Assembly (NCBI GenBank): GCA_003488005.1
Contig: DNND01000134.1
Location: 42,981-64,027 of the forward strand
Direction of reading: 5' to 3'
Length of the DNA stretch: 21,047 nt
Origin: Blastocatellia bacterium
GTDB taxonomy: Bacteria; Acidobacteriota; Blastocatellia; Pyrinomonadales; Pyrinomonadaceae
Shown: in pieces, positions 13,543 through 20,950 of the stretch
Position numbering within the stretch: the stretch's first letter is position 1
How the letters are laid out: each line of letters starts with the position of its first letter
The notes under the pieces: model-generated
What the model was told of the DNA's origin: nothing
What the model saw: only the letters and a program-made list of their open reading frames with translations
Database searches by the model: none
Made by a program: the position numbers and the translations under genes

Positions 13543-14639
13543 TTGTTTGTATTTTTGATTAGCTGGTCCAACTTCAATTGTGCCCCGCCGCTGTCGATAC
13601 TTTGTTCAGCCAAACGTGTTGCCGCTTTTAAGTTCTGAGTCGCACCACCGACAACCAACGCCGCCGCCGCATTAATGACTACCAGGTCACGAGCTTCATC
13701 CCGGCGCGCGCCGGAAAATATTGAAGTGATGATGGCGGCGCTGTTATTGGCGTCGTTGTCACGAACGTTTTCAAGTGTTGCTGACTTCAAACCAAAATCC
13801 TCCGGGTTGATTTCAAACCTGCGCACTTGTCCTTCGAACGTTTCCGCAACGAACGTTCTACCGTTCAAAGTAATTTCATCGAGCCCGTCGCAACCATGGA
13901 CCACCCACGCGCGCTCGGTGCCAAGCGCTGACAATGTATGCGCGAGCGGCTCAACCAGGCCCGGATGCCACACGCCAATAATCTGCCGCGGCGCGCCGGC
14001 GGGATTGGTTAGCGGCCCCAGCAGGTTGAAGGTGGTGTGAACTCCCAATTCGCGTCGCACACCGGCAACACGCGCGGTTGCGCCGTGATAGAGCGGCGCA
14101 AACATGAAACAGATTCCGAGTTCGTCAAGAGAGTTCTCGGAAACATCGGCCGGCGCGTCAACCTTGACGCCGAGTTTTGCCAAAACGTCAGCACTGCCCG
14201 AGCGACTTGTTGCCGCGCGGCTTCCATGTTTTGCCACCGGTAATCCAGCTCCGGCAATTACGAACGCCGCCGCGGTTGAGACGTTGAAAGTTTTGACGGC
14301 ACTCGAACCGCTGCCGGCCGTATCGATAAAAATCTTGTGACGCGACGTTATCCTGGTGGAGCGTTCCCGCATCGCCGCAGCCATGCCCGCGAGCTCTTCA
14401 ACCGTTTCACCCTTGACCGCCAAAGCCACCAGCGCAGCGGCGATTTGCGCATCGGTCGCCTTTCCGTCCAGTAGCGCGCCAAGTAGCTGACCCGCTTCGC
14501 CGCGCTGCAGGTTTTCTCCGCGCATCAATCGCAGCAACAACGCTCGCAGGCTCGGGTCTGCTGATGGCTCATCGCGGCGCGCCGGTGTTGGTAACAACCA
14601 CGCTGGCCTGCTTGCCGTCGTCTTGATTTTGTAATTCAT
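13539..14639 (-). CDS. trpD: Anthranilate phosphoribosyltransferase, variant PRPP loop
   Basis: Transfers phosphoribosyl from PRPP to anthranilate. The 366 residues include an N-terminal helical domain (LMRGENLQRGEAGQLLGALL) and a C-terminal nucleoside-phosphorylase-like domain. TFNVSTAAAFVIAGAG, VAKHGSRAATSRSGSADVL and TTFNLLGPLTNPA are well conserved. The usual GTGGDG loop before TFN is replaced by TAGSGSSAV, and KHGNR is KHGSR. About 25 extra residues precede the usual start. The ATG overlaps the trpG stop by four bases and supports this start. The overall fold and operon position leave little doubt about the role. Confidence 0.93.
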   Translation of the reverse strand: MNYKIKTTASRPAWLLPTPARRDEPSADPSLRALLLRLMRGENLQRGEAGQLLGALLDGKATDAQIAAALVALAVKGETVEELAGMAAAMRERSTRITSRHKIFIDTAGSGSSAVKTFNVSTAAAFVIAGAGLPVAKHGSRAATSRSGSADVLAKLGVKVDAPADVSENSLDELGICFMFAPLYHGATARVAGVRRELGVHTTFNLLGPLTNPAGAPRQIIGVWHPGLVEPLAHTLSALGTERAWVVHGCDGLDEITLNGRTFVAETFEGQVRRFEINPEDFGLKSATLENVRDNDANNSAAIITSIFSGARRDEARDLVVINAAAALVVGGATQNLKAATRLAEQSIDSGGAQLKLDQLIKNTNK

Positions 14640-15202
14640 AAGTTAAGAAAATTTTCGAGCAGCCGCTTGCCTGCCGTCGTCAGGATCGACTCCGGATGAA
14701 ATTGCACGCCTTCAACTTTCAACCGCCGGTGCCGGATTCCCATGACCACCCCATCGGCAGTCACGGCCGAAACTTCTAAGCACTCAGGCAACGAGTTCGG
14801 ATCGATCACGAGCGAGTGATAGCGGGCTGCGTTGAAAGGATTGGCGATTCCTTTAAAAATGGTGCGGCCATCGTTTGAGACTGCCGATGCTTTACCATGG
14901 ACGCAGCGTTCAGCTCGAACGACACGACCGCCGAAGTGCTGCCCGATTGCTTGATGGCCCAGGCACACCCCGAGTATTGGAAGCGTTGTCGCAAAGTTCT
15001 CGATAAGTTTCAGCGTCATCCCCGCGTTATCGGGCACACCCGGGCCGGGCGAAATAACGATTCGTTCCGGCCTGAGTTGTGTTGCAACTTCTTCAATCGA
15101 GACGCGGTCATTACGGCGTACGACAACATCCGCTCCAAGCTCGCCCAGATATTGAACAAGGTTGTAAGTAAACGAATCGTAGTTGTCGATGACCAGGATC
15201 AT
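14636..15202 (-). CDS. trpG: Anthranilate synthase, glutamine amidotransferase component
   Basis: Supplies ammonia from glutamine to TrpE. A 188-residue class I glutamine amidotransferase with catalytic C80 (GVCLGHQAIG), H169 and E171 (VQFHPES), the oxyanion segment SPGPGVP and the N-terminal MILVIDNYDSFTYNL. It is a separate protein, not fused to TrpD or TrpE. Upstream of its ATG lies the inverted repeat that separates it from trpE, and no Shine-Dalgarno is visible. Its stop overlaps the trpD start. In some bacteria such a subunit also serves 4-amino-4-deoxychorismate synthesis; the context here favours Trp. Confidence 0.96.
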   Translation of the reverse strand: MILVIDNYDSFTYNLVQYLGELGADVVVRRNDRVSIEEVATQLRPERIVISPGPGVPDNAGMTLKLIENFATTLPILGVCLGHQAIGQHFGGRVVRAERCVHGKASAVSNDGRTIFKGIANPFNAARYHSLVIDPNSLPECLEVSAVTADGVVMGIRHRRLKVEGVQFHPESILTTAGKRLLENFLNL

Positions 15203-15210
15203 TAGTTTTT

Positions 15211-15296
15211 GTAAAGCAAACTGTTAGTTTGCGGTGGCTTGTTACCACTTAACTTGAAGATCGCTGAACGACCGCAAACTAAACAGTTTGCTTTAC
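15211..15296. repeat. Inverted repeat covering the trpE stop codon
   Basis: Arms 15211-15235 and 15271-15296 are reverse complements, differing by one base in a T run. Each arm is itself palindromic (GCAAACT...AGTTTGC). The right arm includes the TAA that ends trpE (15293-15295), and the element fills almost the whole trpE-trpG gap. Confidence 0.85.
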
Positions 15297-16801
15297 GATT
15301 GTTCCGCGATTTCGATCGCGCGAAAAAGTGCGCGTGCTTTGCTTACTGTCTCTTCATATTCGAGTTCAGGAATTGAATCGGCCACGATGCCGGCTCCTGC
15401 CTGCACCGATGCCACGCCGTCCTGATTCATTACCAGCGTTCTGATTGCAATGCATGAATCAAGATTTTCGGCGTAGTCCGCATAAAGGATCGCACCCGAA
15501 TAAACGCCACGCCGCGTCGGTTCAAGCTGCTGGATAATTTCCATCGCTCGCACTTTTGGAGCGCCGGTCACCGTCCCGGCGGGAAAACAAGCGGCCAGCG
15601 CGTCAAAACGATCGAGGCCATCACGCAGTTGCGCGCTCAGGCTGCTGACGAGATGTTGCACATGCGAATAACGCTCGATGGTCATCAAACTTTCCACTTT
15701 CACCGAACCGTACTCGGCGACCCGTCCCAGATCGTTGCGGCCGAGATCGACCAGCATGACGTGCTCTGCAACTTCCTTCTCATCTGCGCGCAGTTCGTCG
15801 CGCAAACGACTATCTTCTTTTTCGCCGTCGCCGCGTGGGCGAGTGCCCGCTATCGGGCGATAATCCAATTGACGTCCGCGGCAACGGACCAGCATCTCAG
15901 GTGAAGCTCCGAGGATCGTTTCTTCGCCCAGGCGCAAGAAAAACATGTATGGCGACGGATTTGTTGCCCGTAGCGCACGGTAGATGGCCAATGGTTCGGC
16001 GCTGGTTCTTCTCTTGAAACATTGCGAAAGAACAACCTGATAACAATCGCCGGCGAAGATGTGTTCTTTGACCGATCTGACCGCGCCTTCGAAAGATCCG
16101 CGATCCCAGTTGGAAACAAAATCCGCTCCGACCTCAGCTCGTTTCACACTAACGTTGCCTGTCGGGATTTTTTCGGCGCGGAACAAATTCTGCAAATCCC
16201 TTTCATAGGCCGCAGTGCTTTCAATTGCCTGATCGTATAGCGTTTTCAACCGAGAACGATCGGCGCCGGCTTCTTCCGTGAACACAACGGAAACAATTTG
16301 CGTCGACTTGCTGCCGCGCTCAATCGCCACGACTGTTTTAAAAAACATCCATGCTGCATTATCGGCTCCCGACGCGACGTTGTTTTCAAACGCAGTTTCA
16401 AACCATTGCGTGGCCTGGAAACCGAGATAGCCCACCGCCCCGCCGGCGAGAGGCGGTAGACCTCCGGCTTGTGAAAGTTTTTTGGTTCGAAAGTATTCTG
16501 AAATGAACTCCGGAGCAGGTAGGTCCAAAATCTGGCGGGCGGCGGCCGTTTCGATGATCGTCTGATTTCCTCGCCCGCGTACGATCATCTCCGGTTCAAT
16601 GCCAATGAACGAATGACGCGCAAGACTTTCGCCACCCTCCACCGATTCAAACAGAAATGAATAGGCGGCGCTCGCGCCAAGGCGTTCGAAAACGTCAACC
16701 GGTTCACGAAAATCACCAGCGACAGGACGCGCGACTGGAACAACGTTGCCGAAAGCCGCCGCGCGCTCAAATTCTTCAAACGATGATGGCGTGACATTCA
16801 T
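15293..16801 (-). CDS. trpE: Anthranilate synthase component I
   Basis: Converts chorismate plus ammonia to anthranilate, the first committed step to Trp. The 502 residues have an N-terminal domain with LFES (50-53), corresponding to the LLES Trp feedback site, and a C-terminal chorismate-binding domain. That domain shows DCYQVVLSQ, PIAGTRPRG, ERYSHVQHLVS, FPAGTVTGAPK (about 407-417) and GAGIVADS. It is a monofunctional TrpE with no fused glutaminase. Retention of the LLES-like site suggests feedback inhibition in addition to attenuation. The start has no strong Shine-Dalgarno. A 310-base hairpin-rich gap separates it from the DAHP synthase gene upstream. Confidence 0.96.
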   Translation of the reverse strand: MNVTPSSFEEFERAAAFGNVVPVARPVAGDFREPVDVFERLGASAAYSFLFESVEGGESLARHSFIGIEPEMIVRGRGNQTIIETAAARQILDLPAPEFISEYFRTKKLSQAGGLPPLAGGAVGYLGFQATQWFETAFENNVASGADNAAWMFFKTVVAIERGSKSTQIVSVVFTEEAGADRSRLKTLYDQAIESTAAYERDLQNLFRAEKIPTGNVSVKRAEVGADFVSNWDRGSFEGAVRSVKEHIFAGDCYQVVLSQCFKRRTSAEPLAIYRALRATNPSPYMFFLRLGEETILGASPEMLVRCRGRQLDYRPIAGTRPRGDGEKEDSRLRDELRADEKEVAEHVMLVDLGRNDLGRVAEYGSVKVESLMTIERYSHVQHLVSSLSAQLRDGLDRFDALAACFPAGTVTGAPKVRAMEIIQQLEPTRRGVYSGAILYADYAENLDSCIAIRTLVMNQDGVASVQAGAGIVADSIPELEYEETVSKARALFRAIEIAEQS

Positions 16802-16870
16802 AGGTCTTAAATCAAGATATAACTAGCTGTGCGAATTCAAATTGGAAGTGCAGCAGCTGTTTTGCCGCTT

Positions 16871-17049
16871 CGCCCCAGCGGGGCGAGATGTTTCTAGCTC
16901 TGCATCCCTATCTTTAATCCTTAGCTCCGCAGGAGCGGCAATCGCCTTTAGCGATTCGGCAAAGGTTCCGCTGCCTGGTTTCGCTCCTAACGGAGCGAGG
17001 ACATTGTGTGTGCGTTCATAGCTATAAACATCTCGCTCCGCTGGAGCGA
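16871..17049. repeat. Hairpin cluster between the DAHP synthase gene and trpE
   Basis: Several perfect short palindromes lie close together: CGCCCC-AGC-GGGGCG (16871-16885), GCTCC-GCA-GGAGC (16924-16936), ATCGC/GCGAT (16941-16955), CGCTCC-TAAC-GGAGCG (16982-16997) and TCGCTCC-GCT-GGAGCGA (17033-17049). The edges carry ATTCAAATTGGAAGTGCA (near 16836) and GTTGAACTCGTAAGTTGAAT (near 17074); a related ATTCAACTTGGAAGTGCA occurs at about 20953. The 79-codon frame across it is read as repeat-derived, not a gene. Confidence 0.6.
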
Positions 17050-17114
17050 AAACCAATGCCACCAGTTGAACTCGTAAGTTGAATCAGCCTATTCAACTGC
17101 GCCTATAAAATAGG

Positions 17115-18140
17115 TCACACCGTGACCGTCTCAACTGACGCAATCACGTCGTGTATTGCCCTGACTTCAACCATGAGTTGTTGGTACTGTTCCAATGTCA
17201 ACGATTGCGCGCTATCGGAAAGCGCTCGTTCCGGTTGATTGTGGACCTCAATAATCAAGCCATCGACGCCAACCGCAACGCTCGCTCGAGCGAGTGGTCC
17301 AACCATATAACCCCTGCCGGTGCCGTGAGACGGATCCACGATGATCGGTAAATGAGACACCGCGCGCACCGCCGGAATGACAGCAAGGTCGAGGGTGTTC
17401 CGCGAGTGCTGCGCAAAGGTTCGAATGCCGCGCTCGCACAGGATCACGTTGTAGTTGCCTTCGGCCATGATGTATTCGGCTGCGAGCAGCCATTCATCCA
17501 TCGTCGCCGACAGGCCACGCTTGAGAAGTACGGGAAGGTGCGAGCGTCCGGCGCGCCGCAAAAGCGTAAAGTTTTGCATGTTGCGCGCGCCTATTTGAAT
17601 CACGTCGCCATACTTCTCAACTAGATCGACGCCGGCGTCGTCCAGCGCTTCGGTAACTATTTTCAAACCAAACTGCTCGCGCACTTCCGAAAGAATCTGC
17701 AAACCTTCTTCGCCCAGCCCTTGAAAAGCGTAAGGCGAAGTTCGCGGTTTGAAGGCTCCGCCACGGAAGAACTGGGCGCCACTACGCCTGACCGTTTCGG
17801 CGATCGCGAATGTTTGTTCCCTGCTTTCAACCGCACATGGCCCGGCGATTATGGTCAGGTTGCCGTCGCCAATGGTGGCTTCGCCTGAACGTACGATTGT
17901 TTTTTCGGGTTTGAGATCGAGAGTAATCAGTTTGTAGGGTTTGGTAACACGTATCACTTCGGCGACGCCCGCCAAATTTTCGAAGCGAGTGGCGTCGACG
18001 GCGCCATGGTTGCCGGTTATGCCAATGGCCGTGCGCAATGCGCCCGGAACCGGATGCGCTCGCAACCCAACGCTGTTAACAACTTCAATAACGTTCGCAA
18101 CTTCGCGTTCAGTTGCAGTCGTTTTCATTACGATAAGCAT
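17115..18140 (-). CDS. aroF: 3-deoxy-7-phosphoheptulonate synthase (DAHP synthase), type I-beta
   Basis: First step of the shikimate pathway: PEP plus erythrose 4-phosphate. The 341 residues start with a ferredoxin-like regulatory domain (about 1-70) of the Thermotoga type, followed by the catalytic barrel. KPRTSPYAFQGLG (131-143) and LLKRG bind substrate. Predicted metal ligands are C102 (AGPCAVE), H272 (DPSHG), E298 (IIEVH) and D309 (ALSDS); as I recall, these match the Thermotoga maritima numbering, supporting this start. The frame also reaches a TTG at 18179, but that lies in the terminator T-tract. The ATG at 18138-18140 has an AGAGG five bases upstream. It is the first large gene after the Trp attenuator, so its expression should follow Trp supply; the regulatory domain may sense Tyr or Phe. 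Confidence 0.95.
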   Translation of the reverse strand: MLIVMKTTATEREVANVIEVVNSVGLRAHPVPGALRTAIGITGNHGAVDATRFENLAGVAEVIRVTKPYKLITLDLKPEKTIVRSGEATIGDGNLTIIAGPCAVESREQTFAIAETVRRSGAQFFRGGAFKPRTSPYAFQGLGEEGLQILSEVREQFGLKIVTEALDDAGVDLVEKYGDVIQIGARNMQNFTLLRRAGRSHLPVLLKRGLSATMDEWLLAAEYIMAEGNYNVILCERGIRTFAQHSRNTLDLAVIPAVRAVSHLPIIVDPSHGTGRGYMVGPLARASVAVGVDGLIIEVHNQPERALSDSAQSLTLEQYQQLMVEVRAIHDVIASVETVTV

Positions 18141-18177
18141 GATTGCCTCTGTATCACCGCTGTTGTTGTGCAAACAC

Positions 18178-18212
18178 AAAAAAACCCGCCGCCAAGCTTT
18201 GGCAGCGGGTTT
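18178..18212 (-). terminator. Attenuator terminator upstream of the DAHP synthase gene
   Basis: Minus strand: AAACCCGCTGCC, 7-base loop AAAGCTT, GGCGGCGGGTTT with one G-U pair, and an uninterrupted run of Ts. It lies between the Trp-rich leader peptide and aroF on the same strand. The left stem (GCTGCCAA, 18199-18206) can instead pair with TTGGCGGC in the leader (18266-18273), which would abolish the terminator. Confidence 0.9.
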
Positions 18213-18241
18213 CTGGAATAGCCGATGTGGCTTTCTATTGC

Positions 18242-18337
18242 CTACATCTCACGCCAAACAACACAGCCGCCAATATTGACGCTCCACCAGTACCAGGCGG
18301 CGTTGATTGTGCGGCTGTTGTAATTGGTCGTTGTCAT
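18242..18337 (-). CDS. trpL: Trp leader peptide (attenuator sensor)
   Basis: A 31-residue open frame starting about 25 bases after the predicted transcription start. The peptide reads MTTTNYNSRTINAA, then W15-Y16-W17-W18, then SVNIGGCVV, W28, R-E-M and a TAG stop. Four Trp in 31 residues, three of them within four codons, are far above chance. Codons A13-A14 (GCCGCC, 18296-18301) can pair with G23-G24 (GGCGGC, 18266-18271), giving the 1:2 hairpin. A ribosome stalled on W15-W18 would cover region 1 and free TTGGCGGC to pair with the terminator's left stem. No strong Shine-Dalgarno is seen, which is the one weak point. Confidence 0.88.
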   Translation of the reverse strand: MTTTNYNSRTINAAWYWWSVNIGGCVVWREM

Positions 18338-18368
18338 CTTAAAGAGTTCGCTCTGAAATCGAGTGACC

Positions 18369-18398
18369 GTTATACGCTCTTGAAGAAATTCTTGTCAA
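18369..18398 (-). promoter_or_regulatory. Sigma-70 promoter of the aro-trp operon
   Basis: Minus strand TTGACA (18393-18398), 18-base spacer, TATAAC (18369-18374): a perfect -35 box and a five-of-six -10 box. Transcription should start near 18362, about 25 bases before the leader peptide ATG. I see no TrpR-type operator. Confidence 0.85.
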
Positions 18399-18429
18399 CC
18401 ACTCGTCTCCGTAAACACTGATCGAGCTT

Positions 18430-18609
18430 GATTTGAGGCGACCAAGTGGCAATGAAGTCAGTACCGTCCGCGGTAGCGGATGGGTCAGGTCATTGCCGAT
18501 GGCCATGGCCGAGTTCCGGTTGGGTGTGTAGCGCTCGGGTAAATTGCCAATCGGCATTGGAACCCATCCGCTACCGCGGACGGTACTGACCTTATTGCCA
18601 CTGCGAGGC
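18430..18609. repeat. 185-bp inverted-arm repeat, copy B (downstream of the M3 peptidase)
   Basis: Arms 18445-18485 and 18562-18602 are 41-nt inverted copies with two mismatches, containing GTCAGTACCGTCCGCGGTAG and CGGATGGGT. Outer sequences GATTTGAGGCGAC (left) and TTGCCACTGCGAGGCCTTTA (right) match copy A at 8408-8594. The 76-base centre holds smaller palindromes (TGGCCATGGCC; CCAATCGGCATTGG). It lies two bases past the peptidase stop codon and about 30 bases upstream of the aro-trp promoter. Confidence 0.8.
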
Positions 18610-18611
18610 CT

Positions 18612-20819
18612 TTAATTCTTATCGTTCCCGGTCGGGAAACCGCGTTTTTTCATGAGCGCTTCAACCCGAGCGTCGCGTCCGCGAAAAGCGCGATAGCCTT
18701 CCGCCGGATCGACGGTGTTGCCGACCGAGAAAATATACTTGTACAAACGCGCCGCTACCTTTCGATCATAAGGACCGCCGCCCTCGACGAATGCCTGATA
18801 CGCATCGGCGGTCAACACATCCGCCCACAAGTAGCTGTAATAGCCAGCCGAATAGGCGTCGCTCGAAAAGATGTGCATGAAATGCGGCAGCCGGTGACGC
18901 ATGACAATTTCATGCGGCATGCCGAGTTCCGCCAGCGTTTCTTTTTCAAAAGCATCCGGATCAATCTTCTTGTCGCCGGCAAGATGCAGTTTCATGTCGA
19001 CCAAAGCGCTCGCCAGGTATTCAACCGTAATGAAGCCCTGGTTGAATTTCGATGAGCGATTGATGCGATCGACCAGGTCCTGTGGAATGGGTTTGCCCGT
19101 CTGGTAATGGACCGCAAACTTATTGAGAACTTCCGGAGTCGACAGCCAGTGCTCCATAAGTTGAGATGGAAACTCAACGTAATCACGCGCGACCGCCGTA
19201 CCGGACAACGTCGGATAGGTCACGTTTGAATTGAGACCATGCAGCGCGTGCCCAAACTCATGAAACATCGTGCTTGCATCTTCCCAGGAAATCAGCAACG
19301 GCTCGCCCGGCTTTCCCTTCACGAAGTTCGCGTTGTTGGACACGATGGTGGTGACGTTGCCATTAATTTTTTCCTGACTGCGATACGCATTCATCCAGGC
19401 GCCCGAACGTTTGCCGGCGCGCGCGTACGGATCAAAGTACCAAAGCCCGATGTGTTTCTTAGTTGTTTTGTCTTTCACTTCCCAGACGCGAATGTCGGGA
19501 TGGGCAACCGGCACATCGACGACCGGGGTGAAACTGAAATTGAAAAGCTCACCCGCAACCCAGAAAATGCCTTCGCGCAGTTTCTCCAGTTGCAGATATG
19601 GCTTCACTTCATTCTGATCCAGATCGTATTTAGCTTTGCGAACTTTCTCGGCGTAATAGCGATAATCCCAGGGCTCGATCTTGATGCCTGCGCCTTCCTT
19701 GCCGGCCAGCGCCTGCATGTCGGCCACTTCCTCGTGAACGCGCGCGACCGCCGGTTTCCAGACAGCTTGCATCAATGCCATCGCGCGCTCAGGCGTTTTC
19801 GCCATTGAGTTCTCGACGCGCCAATGCGCATGTGTCGGATAGCCGAGCAGCTTGGCGCGTTCGGCGCGCAACGCCAGTATTTGAGTGATGATCGCGTTGT
19901 TGTCATGTTCGTCGCCGTTGTCGCCGCGATTGACGAACATGCGCCAGGCTTTCTCGCGCAAGTCGCGCCGGTCTGAATAGGTTAGAAATGGATCGACAGA
20001 CGAGCGCGTGTTCTGGATTAACCATCCCGTCTCTTTCTTCGTAACTGCAGCCGCCGCGGCGGCGTCACGAATCGATTGGGGCAAACCTGACAATTCCGCT
20101 TCAGTCTTTAGGAGTATGTTTTGGCCATCCTCTTCCGCTAACACGTTTTGGCTGAAGCGCGTAAACAGTCCCGCCAGTTCCTGGTTGATCTGCGACAGTC
20201 GCGCCTTGGGTTCTGTTCCGAGCTTCGCGCCTGAGCGGACAAAGTTTGTGTAATAAAGCCAGGAGAGCCGTTGCTGCTCGGCGGTCAGTTTCTTTTTGTC
20301 GGGCGAATTGTAAACAGCTTCAATGCGTTTGAAGAGCGCAGCGTTCTGAGTAATTTGATCGTTAAAAGCTGCCAGCTTTGGCGCCATCTCGCGCTGTACA
20401 ACCTGAAATTCAGGCGACGCCATTGTGCCGCCCCAGACACCATAAATAGTCGTCACGCGATCCAGCGTGCTGCCCGAACGTTCCAACTCTGCAATCGTAT
20501 TTTCAAAAGTGGGAGCAGCCGAGTTGTTCGCAATCTTTGCCACCTCGGCGAGGTTCTCACTCATTGCCGTCTCGAGCGCTGGTTTGAAATCGGCTATCTG
20601 TACGCGATCAAATGGTGGCACACCGCCGTAAGGCCCGACCCAATTCGCGAGCAGCGGATTAGCGTTCGCGGCAGCGGGCGATTGAGCGCCAACTGATTCG
20701 AACCTCAGTGCGTCCATGTTTTTGAAGCTAACGCTGCCAAGAATAAACAACGTAGTAAACAACGCAGCAAACACCGGCAGAACGAGCAGCACGCGGCTGC
20801 GGGCGATCAGGTCGCGCAT
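18612..20819 (-). CDS. M3-family zinc metallopeptidase (peptidyl-dipeptidase Dcp-like), exported
   Basis: A 735-residue oligopeptidase of the thimet/Dcp family. The zinc site is H520-E521-F522-G523-H524 (FHEFGHALHG) with third ligand E549 in DYVEFPSQLMEHW, 29 residues after the first His as in Dcp. SSDAYSAGYYSYLWADVL near residue 660 is the conserved substrate-binding tyrosine region. Residues about 10-32 are a hydrophobic segment after MRDLIARSR, followed by an Ala/Pro/Asn-rich linker, so the enzyme is probably exported or anchored to the outer face of the inner membrane. It likely degrades oligopeptides from the C-terminus two residues at a time. The ATG at 20817-20819 was chosen over GTG and TTG one to three codons earlier; no site has a strong Shine-Dalgarno. 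It is monocistronic as far as can be seen, with a TATACT -10-like box at 20888-20893 but no good -35. Confidence 0.93.
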   Translation of the reverse strand: MRDLIARSRVLLVLPVFAALFTTLFILGSVSFKNMDALRFESVGAQSPAAANANPLLANWVGPYGGVPPFDRVQIADFKPALETAMSENLAEVAKIANNSAAPTFENTIAELERSGSTLDRVTTIYGVWGGTMASPEFQVVQREMAPKLAAFNDQITQNAALFKRIEAVYNSPDKKKLTAEQQRLSWLYYTNFVRSGAKLGTEPKARLSQINQELAGLFTRFSQNVLAEEDGQNILLKTEAELSGLPQSIRDAAAAAAVTKKETGWLIQNTRSSVDPFLTYSDRRDLREKAWRMFVNRGDNGDEHDNNAIITQILALRAERAKLLGYPTHAHWRVENSMAKTPERAMALMQAVWKPAVARVHEEVADMQALAGKEGAGIKIEPWDYRYYAEKVRKAKYDLDQNEVKPYLQLEKLREGIFWVAGELFNFSFTPVVDVPVAHPDIRVWEVKDKTTKKHIGLWYFDPYARAGKRSGAWMNAYRSQEKINGNVTTIVSNNANFVKGKPGEPLLISWEDASTMFHEFGHALHGLNSNVTYPTLSGTAVARDYVEFPSQLMEHWLSTPEVLNKFAVHYQTGKPIPQDLVDRINRSSKFNQGFITVEYLASALVDMKLHLAGDKKIDPDAFEKETLAELGMPHEIVMRHRLPHFMHIFSSDAYSAGYYSYLWADVLTADAYQAFVEGGGPYDRKVAARLYKYIFSVGNTVDPAEGYRAFRGRDARVEALMKKRGFPTGNDKN

Positions 20820-20913
20820 AAACACCAACTTTCTATGTGATAAGAATTCACCGCCAAATCGGGCGCAGGGAGATCAACAGAGCGCCAAGTATAGAAGAAG
20901 AGGCGTGAATTCG

Positions 20914-20950
20914 AAAATCGTGAATCGTAAATCGTGAAACGTGAATCGCA
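20914..20950. repeat. Heptad repeat upstream of the M3 peptidase
   Basis: Plus-strand tandem of about five 7-nt units (AATCGTG, AATCGTA, AATCGTG, AAACGTG, AATCGCA). These are the same units as those flanking the thrS leader element at 7863-7898 and 8147-8167. The remaining sequence to the window end carries ATTCAACTTGGAAGTGCA and no gene I can support. Confidence 0.65.

Noticed and set aside
16823..17062. 79-codon open frame in the aroF-trpE gap
   Set aside because: It runs straight through several perfect palindromes, resembles no family I know, and looks like translated repeat DNA.
17115..18179. Longer reading of the DAHP synthase from TTG at 18179
   Set aside because: The extra codons lie in the T-tract and downstream flank of the attenuator terminator. 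The ATG at 18140 has a Shine-Dalgarno and gives the family length and metal-ligand numbering.
20888..20916. Promoter for the M3 peptidase
   Set aside because: TATACT at 20888-20893 is a good -10 box, but no acceptable -35 lies 16-18 bases upstream. It is kept only as a remark in the gene entry.
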